Shown: positions 37,350 to 46,955, counted from the stretch's first letter. The stretch is 64,000 nt of DNA from Hydrogenophaga sp. (GCF_019264445.1 NZ_JAHVAB010000065.1:39977-103976); one strand, 5' to 3'. Program-made: numbers and translations. The notes: generated by a model from the sequence alone, not told the origin.

Positions 37350-37890
37350 TGTGAGCATCACCAGGACACGCCGATAACCAAACCGGGGCCTGCTCATCGC
37401 TAGGTCTCGAATACGCTGACGCAGGACGATCTGATCGCGCGCCGCGCTCTTGGCGTACCAGCTCGAACGCTGCAGCAGCGCCAGTCGGCAAGAGCGGTGC
37501 ATGCTAACCTTGAAACGTTCCTGCATCCAGGCTGCCAGCTCGCGGCGCTTGGCAGCCCTCAGAGCTTTTTTTTGACGACCTCCTGCAGGATCTGTTTGTC
37601 CTGCGTTAGATCGGCAGCGATGCGCCGCAAGCGCGCGTTCTCGTCCTCAAGCTGTCTGAGCTTGCGCAGCTCGCTCACGCCAGTTCCTCGTACTTCTTCT
37701 TCCAGGTGTAGAACGTGGCCTCTGAGATGCCGATCTGGCGGCACACGTCTACCACTGGCGTACCGCCGTCGGATATTCGCAGCGCATATGCGATCTGCTC
37801 TTCGCTGAATCGGGACTTCTTCATCACTTCCCCTTGCCCCTCTCGAGGCCTTGGGAAGCAACCGTACCTCTAGTTTTGACCTGTGCAGAT
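37350..37890 (-). mobile_element. Decayed IS3-family (IS407-like) insertion sequence
   Basis: On the minus strand orfA starts at 37824 (MKKSRFSEEQIAYALRISDG; ATFYTWKKKYEEL) and stops early at 37675. The continuation VSELRKLRQLEDENARLRRI ... LQEVVKKKL lies in another frame, so a frameshift splits it. orfB keeps only its first part (MQERFKVSMHRSCRLALLQR; RPRFGYRRVLVML) before a junction near 37355 with the recombinase. Right-end sequence is near 37870-37895. It cannot transpose by itself. Confidence 0.75.
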
Positions 37891-37895
37891 TTTTC

Positions 37896-37960
37896 GGGGG
37901 CACGTCACTTCTTCATGAACCCCCTTGAAGTTTGTCCAACTTCTGGGGGTCAGCTCAGTC
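37896..37960. other. Further IS-end-like remnant
   Basis: GTCCAACTTCTGGGGGTCA (about 37937-37955) looks like the terminal repeat of another IS3-family element. No transposase text remains beside it. Confidence 0.35.
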
Positions 37961-38057
37961 CCGGGGCGGTTCATCGCACGCGGATTGGTTGGTCTGCAAC
38001 GTCTGCGTGCCCTTTCGCATGCGCGCAGAGATGAACTCGCCTTCCTCCCAAGCAACA

Positions 38058-38071
38058 TGACGGATTTGTCA
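38058..38071 (+). promoter_or_regulatory. CusR-like box (TGAC-GGATTT-GTCA) before czcE-like gene 1
   Basis: Dyad of the form TGAC-N6-GTCA, the core of the CusR/CopR box TGACAANNTTGTCA. Followed by TTC; 108 bp before the start at 38180. Nearly identical spacing and sequence precede the other two czcE-like genes. Confidence 0.65.
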
Positions 38072-38179
38072 TTCTTCGATCTTGATGCTGTAGGTGCCTG
38101 TTTTTTAAAGTTGGCGTCGGTTCTTGAGGGCAGCCCTGCCTAGCTCAAGGGTCCGTTCCATTCACCAATGAGGTTCCAA

Positions 38180-38524
38180 ATGAAAGCACTTTCAACACTC
38201 CGTAGCGCAGCATTCGCAGTCGCATTTACCAGCACCTTGGGGGCAGTGTCTGCCGCTGAAACGTTCCGCAATGGTCAGTCTGTCCAAGGCCAGTCGGCCA
38301 GCGCAGACGCTGGATCAAGAATCGTGGACGTTGAAGCAACCAAGTTCGCCAACGTGAAGTACGGGGAAACAGTCTCTTTTGTAGGCGCGGGTGGCAAGAA
38401 GTTTTCGTGGACCTTCAATGGTCTGGATGGTCGGTCTTGGGATCTTGCCCAGTTCGCGCCTGCCGGCTTCACGAGCAAGGACTATCGGGTCTACGTGACC
38501 AAAAATCAGTTGTATCGCCGTTGA
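38180..38524 (+). CDS. CzcE-like small secreted protein 1
   Basis: 114 residues with signal peptide (to GAVSA). The mature part VDVEATKFANVKYGETVSFV, KKFSWTFNGLDGRSWDL and DYRVYVTKNQLYRR fits the CzcE family of periplasmic metal-resistance proteins. Unlike the copper-binding prototype, the mature part contains no His, Cys or Met. TGAGG with six bases to the ATG at 38180 fixes the start; two paralogues use the same pattern. Probably a monocistronic unit under the box at 38058. Confidence 0.72.
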   Translation: MKALSTLRSAAFAVAFTSTLGAVSAAETFRNGQSVQGQSASADAGSRIVDVEATKFANVKYGETVSFVGAGGKKFSWTFNGLDGRSWDLAQFAPAGFTSKDYRVYVTKNQLYRR

Positions 38525-38863
38525 GCTTCCGCCTGCACGGCTAAATAGCTCGCCCGTCGACCGGATCCATCTGTTCGCTGCCAGCGGTTCTTTGAATAGT
38601 TCGAAAAGACGCTCGCAGGCTGCAGGCGAGAGCAGATGTGCGGGTCGAAGGCAAGCTGTGCCTGACCCTCGCTAGGGGCGTACTCCAGCCACTAGGCAAT
38701 CGCAGGATGACCAGCCCCGGTTTTGCACGACTTCCTCCACTCTGGAGGCAAGGCCTACCGATAAGCAACTCCATTGCCGACTGCCATAGCACCGCAGGGG
38801 TCTGGCTTCCCTCGGCCAGGACGTTGTTGGGGATTGCAGTGCAACAGCGCTCTGTCAGCCGAA
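38525..38863. other. Gap before the first response regulator
   Basis: About 340 bp with no gene that I can support; a long minus-strand frame here crosses the regulatory box and has no family text. Confidence 0.4.
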
Positions 38864-38877
38864 TTACATGTTCGTCA
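38864..38877 (+). promoter_or_regulatory. CusR-like box (TTAC-ATGTTC-GTCA) before response regulator 1
   Basis: 58 bp before the ATG at 38936. The same 14 bases occur at 61120, 57 bp before the third response regulator, pointing to autoregulation. Confidence 0.65.
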
Positions 38878-38935
38878 CATTCCGGATTGAAGAACTTCAC
38901 GTGCCAAACTGCCGAGCCTTGGAGACGGTCGCCAT

Positions 38936-39616
38936 ATGAAAATTCTTATCGTGGAGGACGAAGCCCATACGGGCGAATACCTCAAGCAAGGTCTGAGAGA
39001 AGCGGGGTACTACACCGAGTTGATGCGGGATGGAGTTGACGGCTTGCACGAGGCTACGGAGGGTGACTACGACCTAGTGCTGTTGGATGTGAATTTGCCT
39101 GGAATTGACGGATGGTCGGTGTTGCGCTCGTTGCGGAGAAAGAAGCCTCATCTGCCGGTTCTGTACCTCACCGCGAGAGACAGCATTGAAGACCGCGTCA
39201 AAGGTCTTGAGTTGGGAGCAGACGACTATCTGATCAAGCCGTTTTCGTTCTCCGAGCTTCTCGCACGCATAAAGACGGTGTTGCGCAGAGGTACCCAGTC
39301 CCAGGAAGCCACAACGCTCCAAGTGGCCGACTTGCAGTTGGACCTCGTGCGTAGACGGGCTAGCAGGGCGGGCCGCCGCTTGGACCTGACAGCGAAGGAG
39401 TTCGGGCTACTTGAGCTCTTCATGCGGCGCCGAGGAGAGGTCCTCCCGCGCACCTTGATAGCCTCGCTGATGTGGGACATCAACTTTGACAGTGAGAGCA
39501 ATGTGATTGTTGTCGCAGTGGGGCGGCTCCGATCAAAAATCGATGACGCGTTCGACGCCAAGCTGCTTAGAACGGTGCGTGGCATGGGCTACGTGCTTGA
39601 CGAACCCGAGCCCTGA
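38936..39616 (+). CDS. Heavy-metal two-component response regulator 1 (CzcR/CusR type)
   Basis: 226-residue OmpR-family regulator. Receiver with D51 in [15 protein letters not shown]/Lys switch LTARDS ... [15 protein letters not shown]; winged helix with [20 protein letters not shown] and [12 protein letters not shown]. It reads into its kinase 15 bp later. Best candidate, with its duplicate at 61191, for binding the TNAC-N6-GTCA boxes scattered over the island. Confidence 0.93.
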   Translation: MKILIVEDEAHTGEYLKQGLREAGYYTELMRDGVDGLHEATEGDYDLVLLDVNLPGIDGWSVLRSLRRKKPHLPVLYLTARDSIEDRVKGLELGADDYLIKPFSFSELLARIKTVLRRGTQSQEATTLQVADLQLDLVRRRASRAGRRLDLTAKEFGLLELFMRRRGEVLPRTLIASLMWDINFDSESNVIVVAVGRLRSKIDDAFDAKLLRTVRGMGYVLDEPEP

Positions 39617-39631
39617 AAGTGTTTGAGAACT

Positions 39632-41002
39632 ATGTCGTTGACCGTTCGATTGACGATTCTATTCGCCTGCGTGCTGGCGGTAGTCTTAGCCGGATTCTCG
39701 TGGCTGGTCTTTCGGGAAACAAGCAGCCGGTTTCACGAGCTGGACGAGCTGTTGCTGCAGGGTAAGGTCCAGCTCGTCGCTGAGGCGGCGCGAAATAGCC
39801 GGACAGAGGATGAGCTGAGGGGGTGGCTTGCCACAAGCATGCCCGGGCATGCTGGGCTCTACATCAAAGTGCTCAGCGACACTGGTGACCTATTTGAACA
39901 TCGAGATTTGCAGTTGCCAGCGGGCCTAGCAGAAGAGTTCGCCAACGCTGGGGAGGTCAAAGACTGGCGAAGGACAGCCCACAGCTTTCATGCCAAACGC
40001 TTTGAGGTTAGTCTAGGCGGGGACGGCTTAAGGAAGCTCTCAGCGATTGCCGCAGTAGACACACGCCAGCACACGGACTTCCTCGACGTTCTGTCCATGA
40101 AGACTTTGGGGTATGTGTGCTTCGCGGTGATCGTGGGCACGATGCTCGGCTGGTTAGCGAGTCGAGGCGGCCTACAGCCGCTCACTACGATGAGAGCAAG
40201 AGCAGAACAAATAAATGCAAATAGGCTGTCAGAGCGGATCTCAGCACAGAGTTGGCCAAAGGAGATGCGCGAACTTGCTAACTCATTGAACGGCTTGCTG
40301 GATCGCCTCCAAAGCGACTTCGACCGCCTGAGCGCCTTTTCGGCGAATCTGGCGCATGAGATGCGAACGCCAGTCAGCAACCTTCTGACCGTCGCGCAAG
40401 TCACGCTGGCTCAATCACGAACCAGTGACGAGTACCGAAGCACGATTGAGACGATATCAGAAGAACTGCAAGACCAAGCTCGCACTATCTCGGACATGCT
40501 CTTCCTGGCACGAACGGAGAACATGCACGCTCTGCCATCTGTCCAACTGGTCGAGCTCGATGTGGAGTCGCAATCGTTGGTTGACTTTTATGACGTTACG
40601 GCAAGCGAAAAGGCGCTGAGCTTTGCAGTCAAGGGCTCCGCCTTCGTGCAAGGTGACCGTCTGATGATTCGTCGGGCCATCAGCAATCTGCTGTCAAATG
40701 CGGTCAAATATGCACGGCCCGCATCCACCATCGATATCAGCATCAGCACAGCGGAAGGTAAGGCCAGTCTAGCGATAACCAATCGGGGGGAAGAGATTCC
40801 CGTTGCCTCTCAAGCTTCGCTCTTTGACCGCTTCGTGCGGCTTTCTTCTCCGAGCGTAAAAGATGCTGGAGGACTGGGCCTCGGCCTTGCTATCACCAAA
40901 GCCATCATGAGAGCCCACCACGGTCAAGTCAAACTGAGGTCTCTAGCTGGGGCCAACACCTTTGTTCTCGAGTTTGAGAAGGTGATGTCCCCATCGCACT
41001 AG
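39632..41002 (+). CDS. Heavy-metal sensor histidine kinase 1 (CzcS/CusS type)
   Basis: 456 residues: TM1 near 7-26, periplasmic sensor of about 130 residues, TM2 near 158-176, HAMP, H-box H242 in ANLAHEMRTPVSN, N-box ISNLLSNAVKYA, G-boxes GGLGLGLAITKAI. Cognate to the preceding regulator. The ATG at 39632 is preferred to a TTG three codons earlier. Ends 11 bp from the convergent copK-like gene. Which metal it senses is unknown. Confidence 0.93.
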   Translation: MSLTVRLTILFACVLAVVLAGFSWLVFRETSSRFHELDELLLQGKVQLVAEAARNSRTEDELRGWLATSMPGHAGLYIKVLSDTGDLFEHRDLQLPAGLAEEFANAGEVKDWRRTAHSFHAKRFEVSLGGDGLRKLSAIAAVDTRQHTDFLDVLSMKTLGYVCFAVIVGTMLGWLASRGGLQPLTTMRARAEQINANRLSERISAQSWPKEMRELANSLNGLLDRLQSDFDRLSAFSANLAHEMRTPVSNLLTVAQVTLAQSRTSDEYRSTIETISEELQDQARTISDMLFLARTENMHALPSVQLVELDVESQSLVDFYDVTASEKALSFAVKGSAFVQGDRLMIRRAISNLLSNAVKYARPASTIDISISTAEGKASLAITNRGEEIPVASQASLFDRFVRLSSPSVKDAGGLGLGLAITKAIMRAHHGQVKLRSLAGANTFVLEFEKVMSPSH

Positions 41003-41013
41003 GTGAACCAGCT

Positions 41014-41298
41014 TCAGTTGTTGCTGTGGTCTTTGTTCAGAAGATAGTCCATGCGGGCCACTTCGTTGCTCGTGACAGGATATGAGCGACCATCTGCGGT
41101 TTGCAGAACTTCGCCCTTCTTCAAATACACGGCGATACCTACACGGCTCTCCTTGCCCATCTTTCCATCAGGGAAGATGTAGAGACTGCCTCCGTCCTTG
41201 AGTGGAATGATTTCCTTGGCAGCCTCGACAGCGGCATGTCCGGCGAAAACCGAAGTGGAGGCGAGAGCGAGAGCCGCGATGGCAAGTTTCGTTTTCAT
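41014..41298 (-). CDS. copK: CopK-like periplasmic protein
   Basis: 94 residues; signal peptide (ALALASTSVFA) and mature text IIPLKDGGSLYIFPDGKMGK then EVLQTADGRSYPVTSNEVAR, which lines up with CopK of Cupriavidus, a copper(I)-binding periplasmic protein. Most of the Met residues that bind Cu(I) in the prototype are missing here; one remains in DGKMGKES and another in VARMD. A CusR-like box lies 102 bp upstream. Likely part of the metal regulon, but ligand chemistry must differ. Confidence 0.75.
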   Translation of the reverse strand: MKTKLAIAALALASTSVFAGHAAVEAAKEIIPLKDGGSLYIFPDGKMGKESRVGIAVYLKKGEVLQTADGRSYPVTSNEVARMDYLLNKDHSNN

Positions 41299-41400
41299 AT
41301 GTGTTCCTTCTTTGATTGTCCGAACAGCACGATTGCCTCGGAGTACCTGCGTACCCCCTTAATCTACCCAGATGGCAGTGACGAAAGCGCCGCCTGAGCA

Positions 41401-41414
41401 TTACTTTTTTGTCA
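41401..41414 (-). promoter_or_regulatory. CusR-like box (TTAC-TTTTTT-GTCA) before the copK-like gene
   Basis: 102 bp upstream of the copK-like start on the minus strand, the same distance class as the czcE boxes. Sits just past the end of the Sel1-repeat gene. Confidence 0.5.
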
Positions 41415-41425
41415 GGACAAGGCGT

Positions 41426-42991
41426 TCAGTTGGCAATCGCGGTCCGCAAGGTTTGCCGTACCCCTTGCGCCCAGCTGGATCCCTGTCGAAGGGAAGTGAG
41501 AGTTGATGTGGGGACCTGTGCGAAAAACATGGACTCGTTGACGCCGCTGCGGTCAAGTCGATATCGAAGCTTCTGCGATCGCTGTCGCTGTTCCGCGTTG
41601 GAGAGCACCGGGCCCTCACCAGCAAGTCGAAAGAAGTCGGCGGACTCTCGTAAGCTGTCGACAAATTGACCCTTTAGCGCCGGTATCGCTCGGCCAAACC
41701 TGGTTCTCTGGTTGCGATCTGCAGCGCCGCTTGAAACAACCAGTCCCCAAGACCTGACGCCGGACACAACGTCTACACACGTTGCTTCAGCTTTGGTCAA
41801 TCCAAAATGCCTCGAGACGCGCAAGCGATGTGCGACCCAGGGGTCGATTTTTTTTAGTTCCTCAATGACATGTAGAGCGTCTTCGTCGGTTCCTTGTACG
41901 GGAAGAACGAACGACTGCAGCAGACTTTTCGCAATTGCGTCGTCTTGGCCTGCAGCTTGCGACATCCAGTGGAGCCCAAGCTCCTGCTCTGCGATTCCAG
42001 TAGCTGATTTGAGAATCATGGCGCCGAGCTGGCGTTGCGCATTGGCGTTTCCACTGGCTGCTGCTTTCTCAAGAAAAAAGAGAGCTGCCTGAGGGTTCGC
42101 CACGGAGCCTTGGCCGTCCGAGTGAACTCTGTGGAGGAGCAGCCAGGCCTCACTTAAACCGGCGTCCGCCGCACGAAGTAGTAGCGCGGTACCCCCTCGA
42201 AGATTCCGTCTGGGCACAAGACTCTCGGACAACGCAAATGCAGTGTCTATGCCGCAAGACGCGCGCCCCAAAAGCAAAGCCGCTTCGGCGTTTCTTCGGG
42301 CCACACAGTCCTCCAGGACGGCATGAAGCGTCGCACTGTCAAGTTCGGGTAGAGACACCTGGTTGCGTTGCAGGAAGACCAGGGAATCACAAATTGCATC
42401 GCACAACTCAGGGCCCCGCTCCAACGGCAGCGCGATAGCAAATTTTAGACGTTGAATGACGAGCGCAGAGTCAACTGCACGGGTGGCCTCACAGAGTGCG
42501 TGTGCGACGGTGCTTTCTGTCGCAATGTCGGGCTCCTCAACAAACGTTGTCAGTGCCGATAGGAGACGGTTGTCATCGGAGTTCTTGTACGCGATTAGAG
42601 CCCTCGAGGCCGTCTCACTCCCTAAGGATTGGGCTCGCTCCCATAGCTCAAGAGCAGGCTCCTCGTCCCACTGCGTCAACCCACGCCATACACCCAGCTT
42701 GAGGCAAGCAGCTGCTGAACCAGCGCTTGCTGCGGCGGCCAGTACGAGGGCCAAGTCGCGCCGGACGATGTCGCCAAGCGAAAGTCCTTCCGCAATTATC
42801 TTGGCGGAGCGCTCCGAAGTAGAAAGTGCTGGGTGAGATAGGTATTTTAGGCCTAGGTCCGTGTATTGGGGAAAGCCCTGCATACCTTGCAAGTAGCGTT
42901 GCCCAACCTCGCATAGCGCATCCAAGTCCCCTTGTCTCGCAAGGGCCAGCAGTTGAACGTCTTGACGTCGCATGTTCTTCAGAACTCCCAT
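41426..42991 (-). CDS. Sel1-like repeat protein in the metal island
   Basis: 521 residues, no signal peptide, so probably cytoplasmic. Helical SLR/TPR-like repeats run from about residue 15 to 340 (DALCEVGQRYLQGMQG; AACLKLGVWRGLTQWDEEPA; AALFFLEKAAASGNANAQRQ). The last ~150 residues (HFGLTKAEATCVDVVSGVRS; NAEQRQRSQKLRYRL) are a separate conserved-looking domain that I cannot name. A CusR-like box lies 56 bp upstream, the same distance as for the response regulators, so metal induction is likely. Role unknown. Confidence 0.7.
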   Translation of the reverse strand: MGVLKNMRRQDVQLLALARQGDLDALCEVGQRYLQGMQGFPQYTDLGLKYLSHPALSTSERSAKIIAEGLSLGDIVRRDLALVLAAAASAGSAAACLKLGVWRGLTQWDEEPALELWERAQSLGSETASRALIAYKNSDDNRLLSALTTFVEEPDIATESTVAHALCEATRAVDSALVIQRLKFAIALPLERGPELCDAICDSLVFLQRNQVSLPELDSATLHAVLEDCVARRNAEAALLLGRASCGIDTAFALSESLVPRRNLRGGTALLLRAADAGLSEAWLLLHRVHSDGQGSVANPQAALFFLEKAAASGNANAQRQLGAMILKSATGIAEQELGLHWMSQAAGQDDAIAKSLLQSFVLPVQGTDEDALHVIEELKKIDPWVAHRLRVSRHFGLTKAEATCVDVVSGVRSWGLVVSSGAADRNQRTRFGRAIPALKGQFVDSLRESADFFRLAGEGPVLSNAEQRQRSQKLRYRLDRSGVNESMFFAQVPTSTLTSLRQGSSWAQGVRQTLRTAIAN

Positions 42992-43392
42992 AGAAACCTG
43001 ACGAGGAATCTATCGAGATGCTGGTTTCCACGAGCTTTCGCGCTGATGACGATGTTGTCACCAAACTGTTATCTTCATGATTTGAACTTCTCGTACGTAG
43101 TGACGGAAAAACACAACGCTGGAAGGATTGTCTGGGTTGGCGCGTGCGAATAGGGCAACGAATTTTGCTTGTTTTCGGGCAAATCGCTAGCGAATCCTCC
43201 TCAACTAGGCGCGGGGGGGGGCGTTCATGCGTAGATGTGAACATAGTCACGGGTACGCACCGTCGTCATGTGCTTGGTCAGACAGCCATCAAGTTTGTTT
43301 GTTCTTCTTCGGTGGCATTTGGCCAACATGCGAGATGCGATTCGTCCCCCCAACTAGTCTCTGAATAGAGCTTTCAGCGTAAAGGAAACCTC
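42992..43392. other. Intergenic region between the Sel1-repeat gene and porin 1
   Basis: 400 bp. Holds the box at 43047 and probably the porin promoter and leader; no gene recognised. Confidence 0.4.
43047..43060 (-). promoter_or_regulatory. CusR-like box (TGAC-GATGTT-GTCA) before the Sel1-repeat gene
   Basis: Perfect TGAC/GTCA half-sites, 56 bp before the Sel1-gene start (minus strand) and 333 bp before porin 1. The shorter distance matches the regulator genes, so the Sel1 gene is the likelier target. Confidence 0.6.
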
Positions 43393-44382
43393 ATGAAAAA
43401 GTTCAATCGTTCGGCAATGGCCGTGCTTGCCCTCCTCGGGACCACCGCCGCCTTTGCCCAAAGCAGCGTGACGCTGTACGGCCGTGTGAATACCACGGTG
43501 GAACGCCAAGATGTGGGTGGTGTGAAGACCACGGTTGTGGCCAACAACAGCTCGCGCTTTGGCTTCAAGGGCGTTGAGGATCTCGGTGGCGGTCTGACTG
43601 CTGGCTTCCAGCTGGAAAGCGGTTTCCAGTCGGACACCGGTGTTGGCAGTGGTGCGCTCTTCGGTCGCCACAGCGAAGTGAACCTGTCGGGCGGATTTGG
43701 TACCGTTCGCCTGGGCAACTTCTTCCCCGCCTCGTACTACGCTTCTGCCGACTACGTCAGCCTGCACAACCACGATACGGGCTCCTCGTCTGACGCCCTG
43801 TACTACGACCCGGTGTGGTTCGGTGGCCCCGGCACTGGCAACACGATTGCCTACCGCACCCCCAACATCGGTGGCTTCACTGCAGAAGGTTCGGTCGTTC
43901 TGCATGAGCAAGCGCCCGGTACCGGTGGCAAGAACGGCTACGACTTCGCTGCCAATTACGCCATGGGTGCGCTGGACCTTGGCGCAGGGTACAGCGTCAT
44001 TGACAGCAACAAGCAGCTCTCTTTGCGCGCGCTGTATACCGTTGGCCAATTTACGCTTGGTGGCTACTACCAGCGCAACGATGACGCAAATCAGATTCGG
44101 CCTACCGGAGCTGGAACGCGCAACAACCTTCGCTTGGCGGCTGCCTACAGCGTTGGCGCCTCGGAGTTTCATGTGAACGTGGGCCGTGCAGGCGAATACG
44201 AGAACATTGCAGACAGCGATGCTACCCAATACACGCTGGGCTACAACTACAACCTGAGCAAGCGCACGAAGGTTTACGGGTACTACACACGTGTAAACAA
44301 CAACAGCAACGCTACATACATGACTGGTGTCGCCGGTGCCGATTTCAGCTCAGTTGCCGTGGGTATCCGCCACAACTTCTAA
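43393..44382 (+). CDS. Gram-negative porin 1 (OmpC-like beta-barrel)
   Basis: 329 residues; signal ending TTAAFAQ, then SSVTLYGRVNTTVERQDVGG and SSRFGFKGVEDLGGGLTAGF, the standard betaproteobacterial porin start, and the terminal aromatic residue VGIRHNF. A trimeric outer-membrane channel. Followed by hairpins and the second two-component pair. Why a porin lies in a metal island is unclear; altered ion influx is one idea. Confidence 0.93.
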   Translation: MKKFNRSAMAVLALLGTTAAFAQSSVTLYGRVNTTVERQDVGGVKTTVVANNSSRFGFKGVEDLGGGLTAGFQLESGFQSDTGVGSGALFGRHSEVNLSGGFGTVRLGNFFPASYYASADYVSLHNHDTGSSSDALYYDPVWFGGPGTGNTIAYRTPNIGGFTAEGSVVLHEQAPGTGGKNGYDFAANYAMGALDLGAGYSVIDSNKQLSLRALYTVGQFTLGGYYQRNDDANQIRPTGAGTRNNLRLAAAYSVGASEFHVNVGRAGEYENIADSDATQYTLGYNYNLSKRTKVYGYYTRVNNNSNATYMTGVAGADFSSVAVGIRHNF

Positions 44383-44433
44383 GCTTCGCTCACTCTCGGC
44401 AGCCCGACGGGCCGAGAGTCAACTGCGGAATAG

Positions 44434-44474
44434 AAAGGCCTCAAGTTCCTTCCAGGGATGCGAGGCCTTTTGCC
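44434..44474 (+). terminator. Rho-independent terminator after porin 1
   Basis: AAAGGCCTC / GAGGCCTTT stem with TTTTGCC tail; another strong hairpin (ACTCTCGGC / GCCGAGAGT) lies at 44392-44419 between the stop and this one. Confidence 0.75.
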
Positions 44475-44837
44475 TTTCAGGCTAAGGCCTTCTCTTGTCG
44501 CGTCGGTATCAAAAGTGAATGGTCCTGCTTTTCTGGAAGATGGCGCTTTGCCACTCCTGGCCGTACCGCTGACAAGGGTTTTGCGATACGTACACTTCCA
44601 CGAGCTCCATATGGGAAGGTGGCCACCCCCTGTACAAGCAAGGCGGGTTTGCTTCCGAACGCAAAGATCTACCGGCGATTCGTGGCTCAGCAGCATCTTG
44701 AGCGGCGAGTGGTCTGGCCATCTCCTGGCGGGAACGCCACTTGAAAAAAGGTGTCCAATCATCGCGCCTGAGAGGCGGCGTGCTAAGCACATCTCTGTGC
44801 GCCACCTGGGTTGACCATTTTTTGAGGTTTGATGCAC

Positions 44838-45524
44838 ATGAAACTGTTGGTGATTGAGGATGAAGTCAAGCTAGCGGAGTACCTTCGAAAAGGGCTCGAG
44901 GAGGCGGGCTTCGTGGTGGATCTTGCGCACAACGGCATTGATGGCCTGCATCTCGCGATGGAGTCCGACTACGACCTCATCGTTCTGGATGGGATGCTTC
45001 CCGGCATCGACGGGCTTGGCTTGTTGGCCGCATTGCGCCAGAGTAAGCGCACGCGGGTGTTGATGCTGACTGCCAGAATTAAAGTGGAAGACCGAGTACG
45101 CGGTCTGAACACTGGTGCAGACGACTACATGGTCAAGCCCTTTGCATTTTCTGAACTTGTTGCCCGGGTTCAGGCATTGCTGAGACGAGAGCAGACGGGA
45201 GCAGGGGCTGAGCAACTCACGTCACTTAGCGTGGCTGACCTTGAAGTTGACCTAGTCGGCCGCAAGGTGTCTCGCCGAGGGCAGAAGATTCTCCTGACAT
45301 CTCAAGAGTTCAGCCTTCTTTCTTTGCTCCTTCGACGGCAAGGTCAAGTACTTTCGAGAACCGAAATAGCCTCGCAAGTGTGGGATATGAACTTTGACAG
45401 CAACACAAATGTGGTGGACGCTGCGGTCCGACGCTTGCGTAGCAAAGTGGATGTCCCATTTGACAGCCCGTTGATTCACACGCTTCGCGGCGTCGGCTAT
45501 ATACTGGAACGCCGACAAGAATGA
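44838..45524 (+). CDS. Two-component response regulator 2 (QseB/CusR-like)
   Basis: 228 residues, OmpR family: D51 in [30 protein letters not shown], and DNA-binding [20 protein letters not shown] ... [16 protein letters not shown] at 44838 chosen (GAGG 10 bases upstream); 44832 is equally possible. It is clearly diverged from regulators 1 and 3 and has no TNAC-N6-GTCA box upstream, so it probably serves another signal. ATGA-coupled to its kinase. Confidence 0.92.
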   Translation: MKLLVIEDEVKLAEYLRKGLEEAGFVVDLAHNGIDGLHLAMESDYDLIVLDGMLPGIDGLGLLAALRQSKRTRVLMLTARIKVEDRVRGLNTGADDYMVKPFAFSELVARVQALLRREQTGAGAEQLTSLSVADLEVDLVGRKVSRRGQKILLTSQEFSLLSLLLRRQGQVLSRTEIASQVWDMNFDSNTNVVDAAVRRLRSKVDVPFDSPLIHTLRGVGYILERRQE

Positions 45525-46855
45525 ATCAAAAGGGCGCAAATTCGCTAGGACGGCGGCTGTCGGTCTGGCTTGCGTGGCAGAGCTTGGGAGGGCTGTTAAT
45601 CGTATGCGCGACGGTGTACGGGGCCACACACTACGCATTTGCGGCGCGCCAGCTGGAGGAGTTGGGTCAGAAGCAGGCCCTTCTCACGTATCTTGCCACC
45701 GAGGCCGCCCGCACTGGCGATGATGTCAAGCTCAAGCACGAGCTCGACGATTTAATGGTTGGCCATCCCCAGCTCGGGCTTTCTGTGGCGCAGGCAGATG
45801 GGGCAATCTTCCACGAAAAACTGCTGCCTTCATCGAGGCGTGAGCGGCGAGTGATTCAGTTTAACCTCGACTCCCCGAAGCCTGGCCAGCAAATGCTTCG
45901 CACAGAATTATCGCTGGATGTAGGTGGCGACGCTCTGGTGTTGCGGCGCATTGCATGGATTCTCTTTGCGGCGGCGGTGGGAGGCGTACTGCTGATTTCC
46001 TTCGGCGGTTCTTTCCTGGTATGGATAGGACTGCGGCCTTTGCGTGAACTTTCGGCCCAGGTACAAGTGCTCACGGCAGGAACGCTGCACCACCGACTGG
46101 ATGGTTCACGACAGCCTGACGAGCTCGCTCCGCTGATTGCGCAATTCAACGATTTGTTGGCCCGTCTCGACCAGTCTTACGAACAAATGGAGGGCTTCAA
46201 CGCTGACGTGGCCCACGAGTTGTTGACACCACTGACGACGTTGATGAGCGGTGCTGAACTGGCGATGCATTCATCCAAGAGTCCGGACGAGATACGTGAG
46301 TTGCTCAGTTCGAATCTGGAGGATTTGCAGCGCATCGCTGGGATAGTGCACGACATGCTGTTTCTCTCGCAAGCGGACAGGGGGGCAGTTGCGCGTCGCA
46401 CATCGACCCCCAGCCTCGCGGCAGTCGTGCGACGTGTTGCTGAGTATCACGAAGCTACTCTCGATGATGCTGGACTAACCCTTGAGGTGAAGGGGGACGT
46501 CGATGGAGAGTTCGACCTACAGCTGCTACAGCGCGCGTTCTCCAACTTGGTCAGCAATGCCACCCGCTATGCCACAAAAGGCTCGAGCATAGTGGTGAGG
46601 ATTGAGCCCGATGCTTTCGAGCAGGTGACAGTTCTCGTCGAAAATCGTGGGGCTCCGATCGACCAGCAGACGCTCTCCAAGATGTTTGACCGATTCTTCC
46701 GAGCCGATGTATCACGCAGCGGCGCTAGCAAGAACCACGGTCTCGGCCTCTCGATTGTTGCGGCCATTGCGCGTATGCATGGTGGCACAACCATGGCTGC
46801 ATCGAGCAGCGGCATCACCAGCGTGGGCATCCTTCTGAAGCGGTTCGCGAAGTAG
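45521..46855 (+). CDS. Sensor histidine kinase 2 with altered H-box
   Basis: 444 residues: TM1 near 17-35, periplasmic part of ~105 residues, TM2 near 145-170, HAMP, H232 in [16 protein letters not shown]-box [15 protein letters not shown]-box [12 protein letters not shown]. The otherwise nearly invariant HE-x-R-T-P reads HELLTP, with Leu235 in place of Arg. Catalytic His, Asn and Gly motifs are intact, so it is probably active. Coupled to regulator 2 by ATGA. Confidence 0.92.
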   Translation: MNQKGANSLGRRLSVWLAWQSLGGLLIVCATVYGATHYAFAARQLEELGQKQALLTYLATEAARTGDDVKLKHELDDLMVGHPQLGLSVAQADGAIFHEKLLPSSRRERRVIQFNLDSPKPGQQMLRTELSLDVGGDALVLRRIAWILFAAAVGGVLLISFGGSFLVWIGLRPLRELSAQVQVLTAGTLHHRLDGSRQPDELAPLIAQFNDLLARLDQSYEQMEGFNADVAHELLTPLTTLMSGAELAMHSSKSPDEIRELLSSNLEDLQRIAGIVHDMLFLSQADRGAVARRTSTPSLAAVVRRVAEYHEATLDDAGLTLEVKGDVDGEFDLQLLQRAFSNLVSNATRYATKGSSIVVRIEPDAFEQVTVLVENRGAPIDQQTLSKMFDRFFRADVSRSGASKNHGLGLSIVAAIARMHGGTTMAASSSGITSVGILLKRFAK

Positions 46856-46955
46856 GCCGGCATCCGTTTGGCCTCACAGTGAGGGCTGTCCAACGAGAGC
46901 TTTAGTCGCGCAGCCCGTCGGTGGCGCGGTCACTGTTCCGCATATTCTACGAGAA

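Noticed and set aside
38541..38900. 119-codon minus-strand frame before regulator 1
   Set aside because: It crosses the promoter box and shows no family pattern or ribosome site.
44815..44828. TGAC-CATTTT-TTGA before regulator 2 as another CusR-like box
   Set aside because: The right half-site does not match GTCA; counted as absent.
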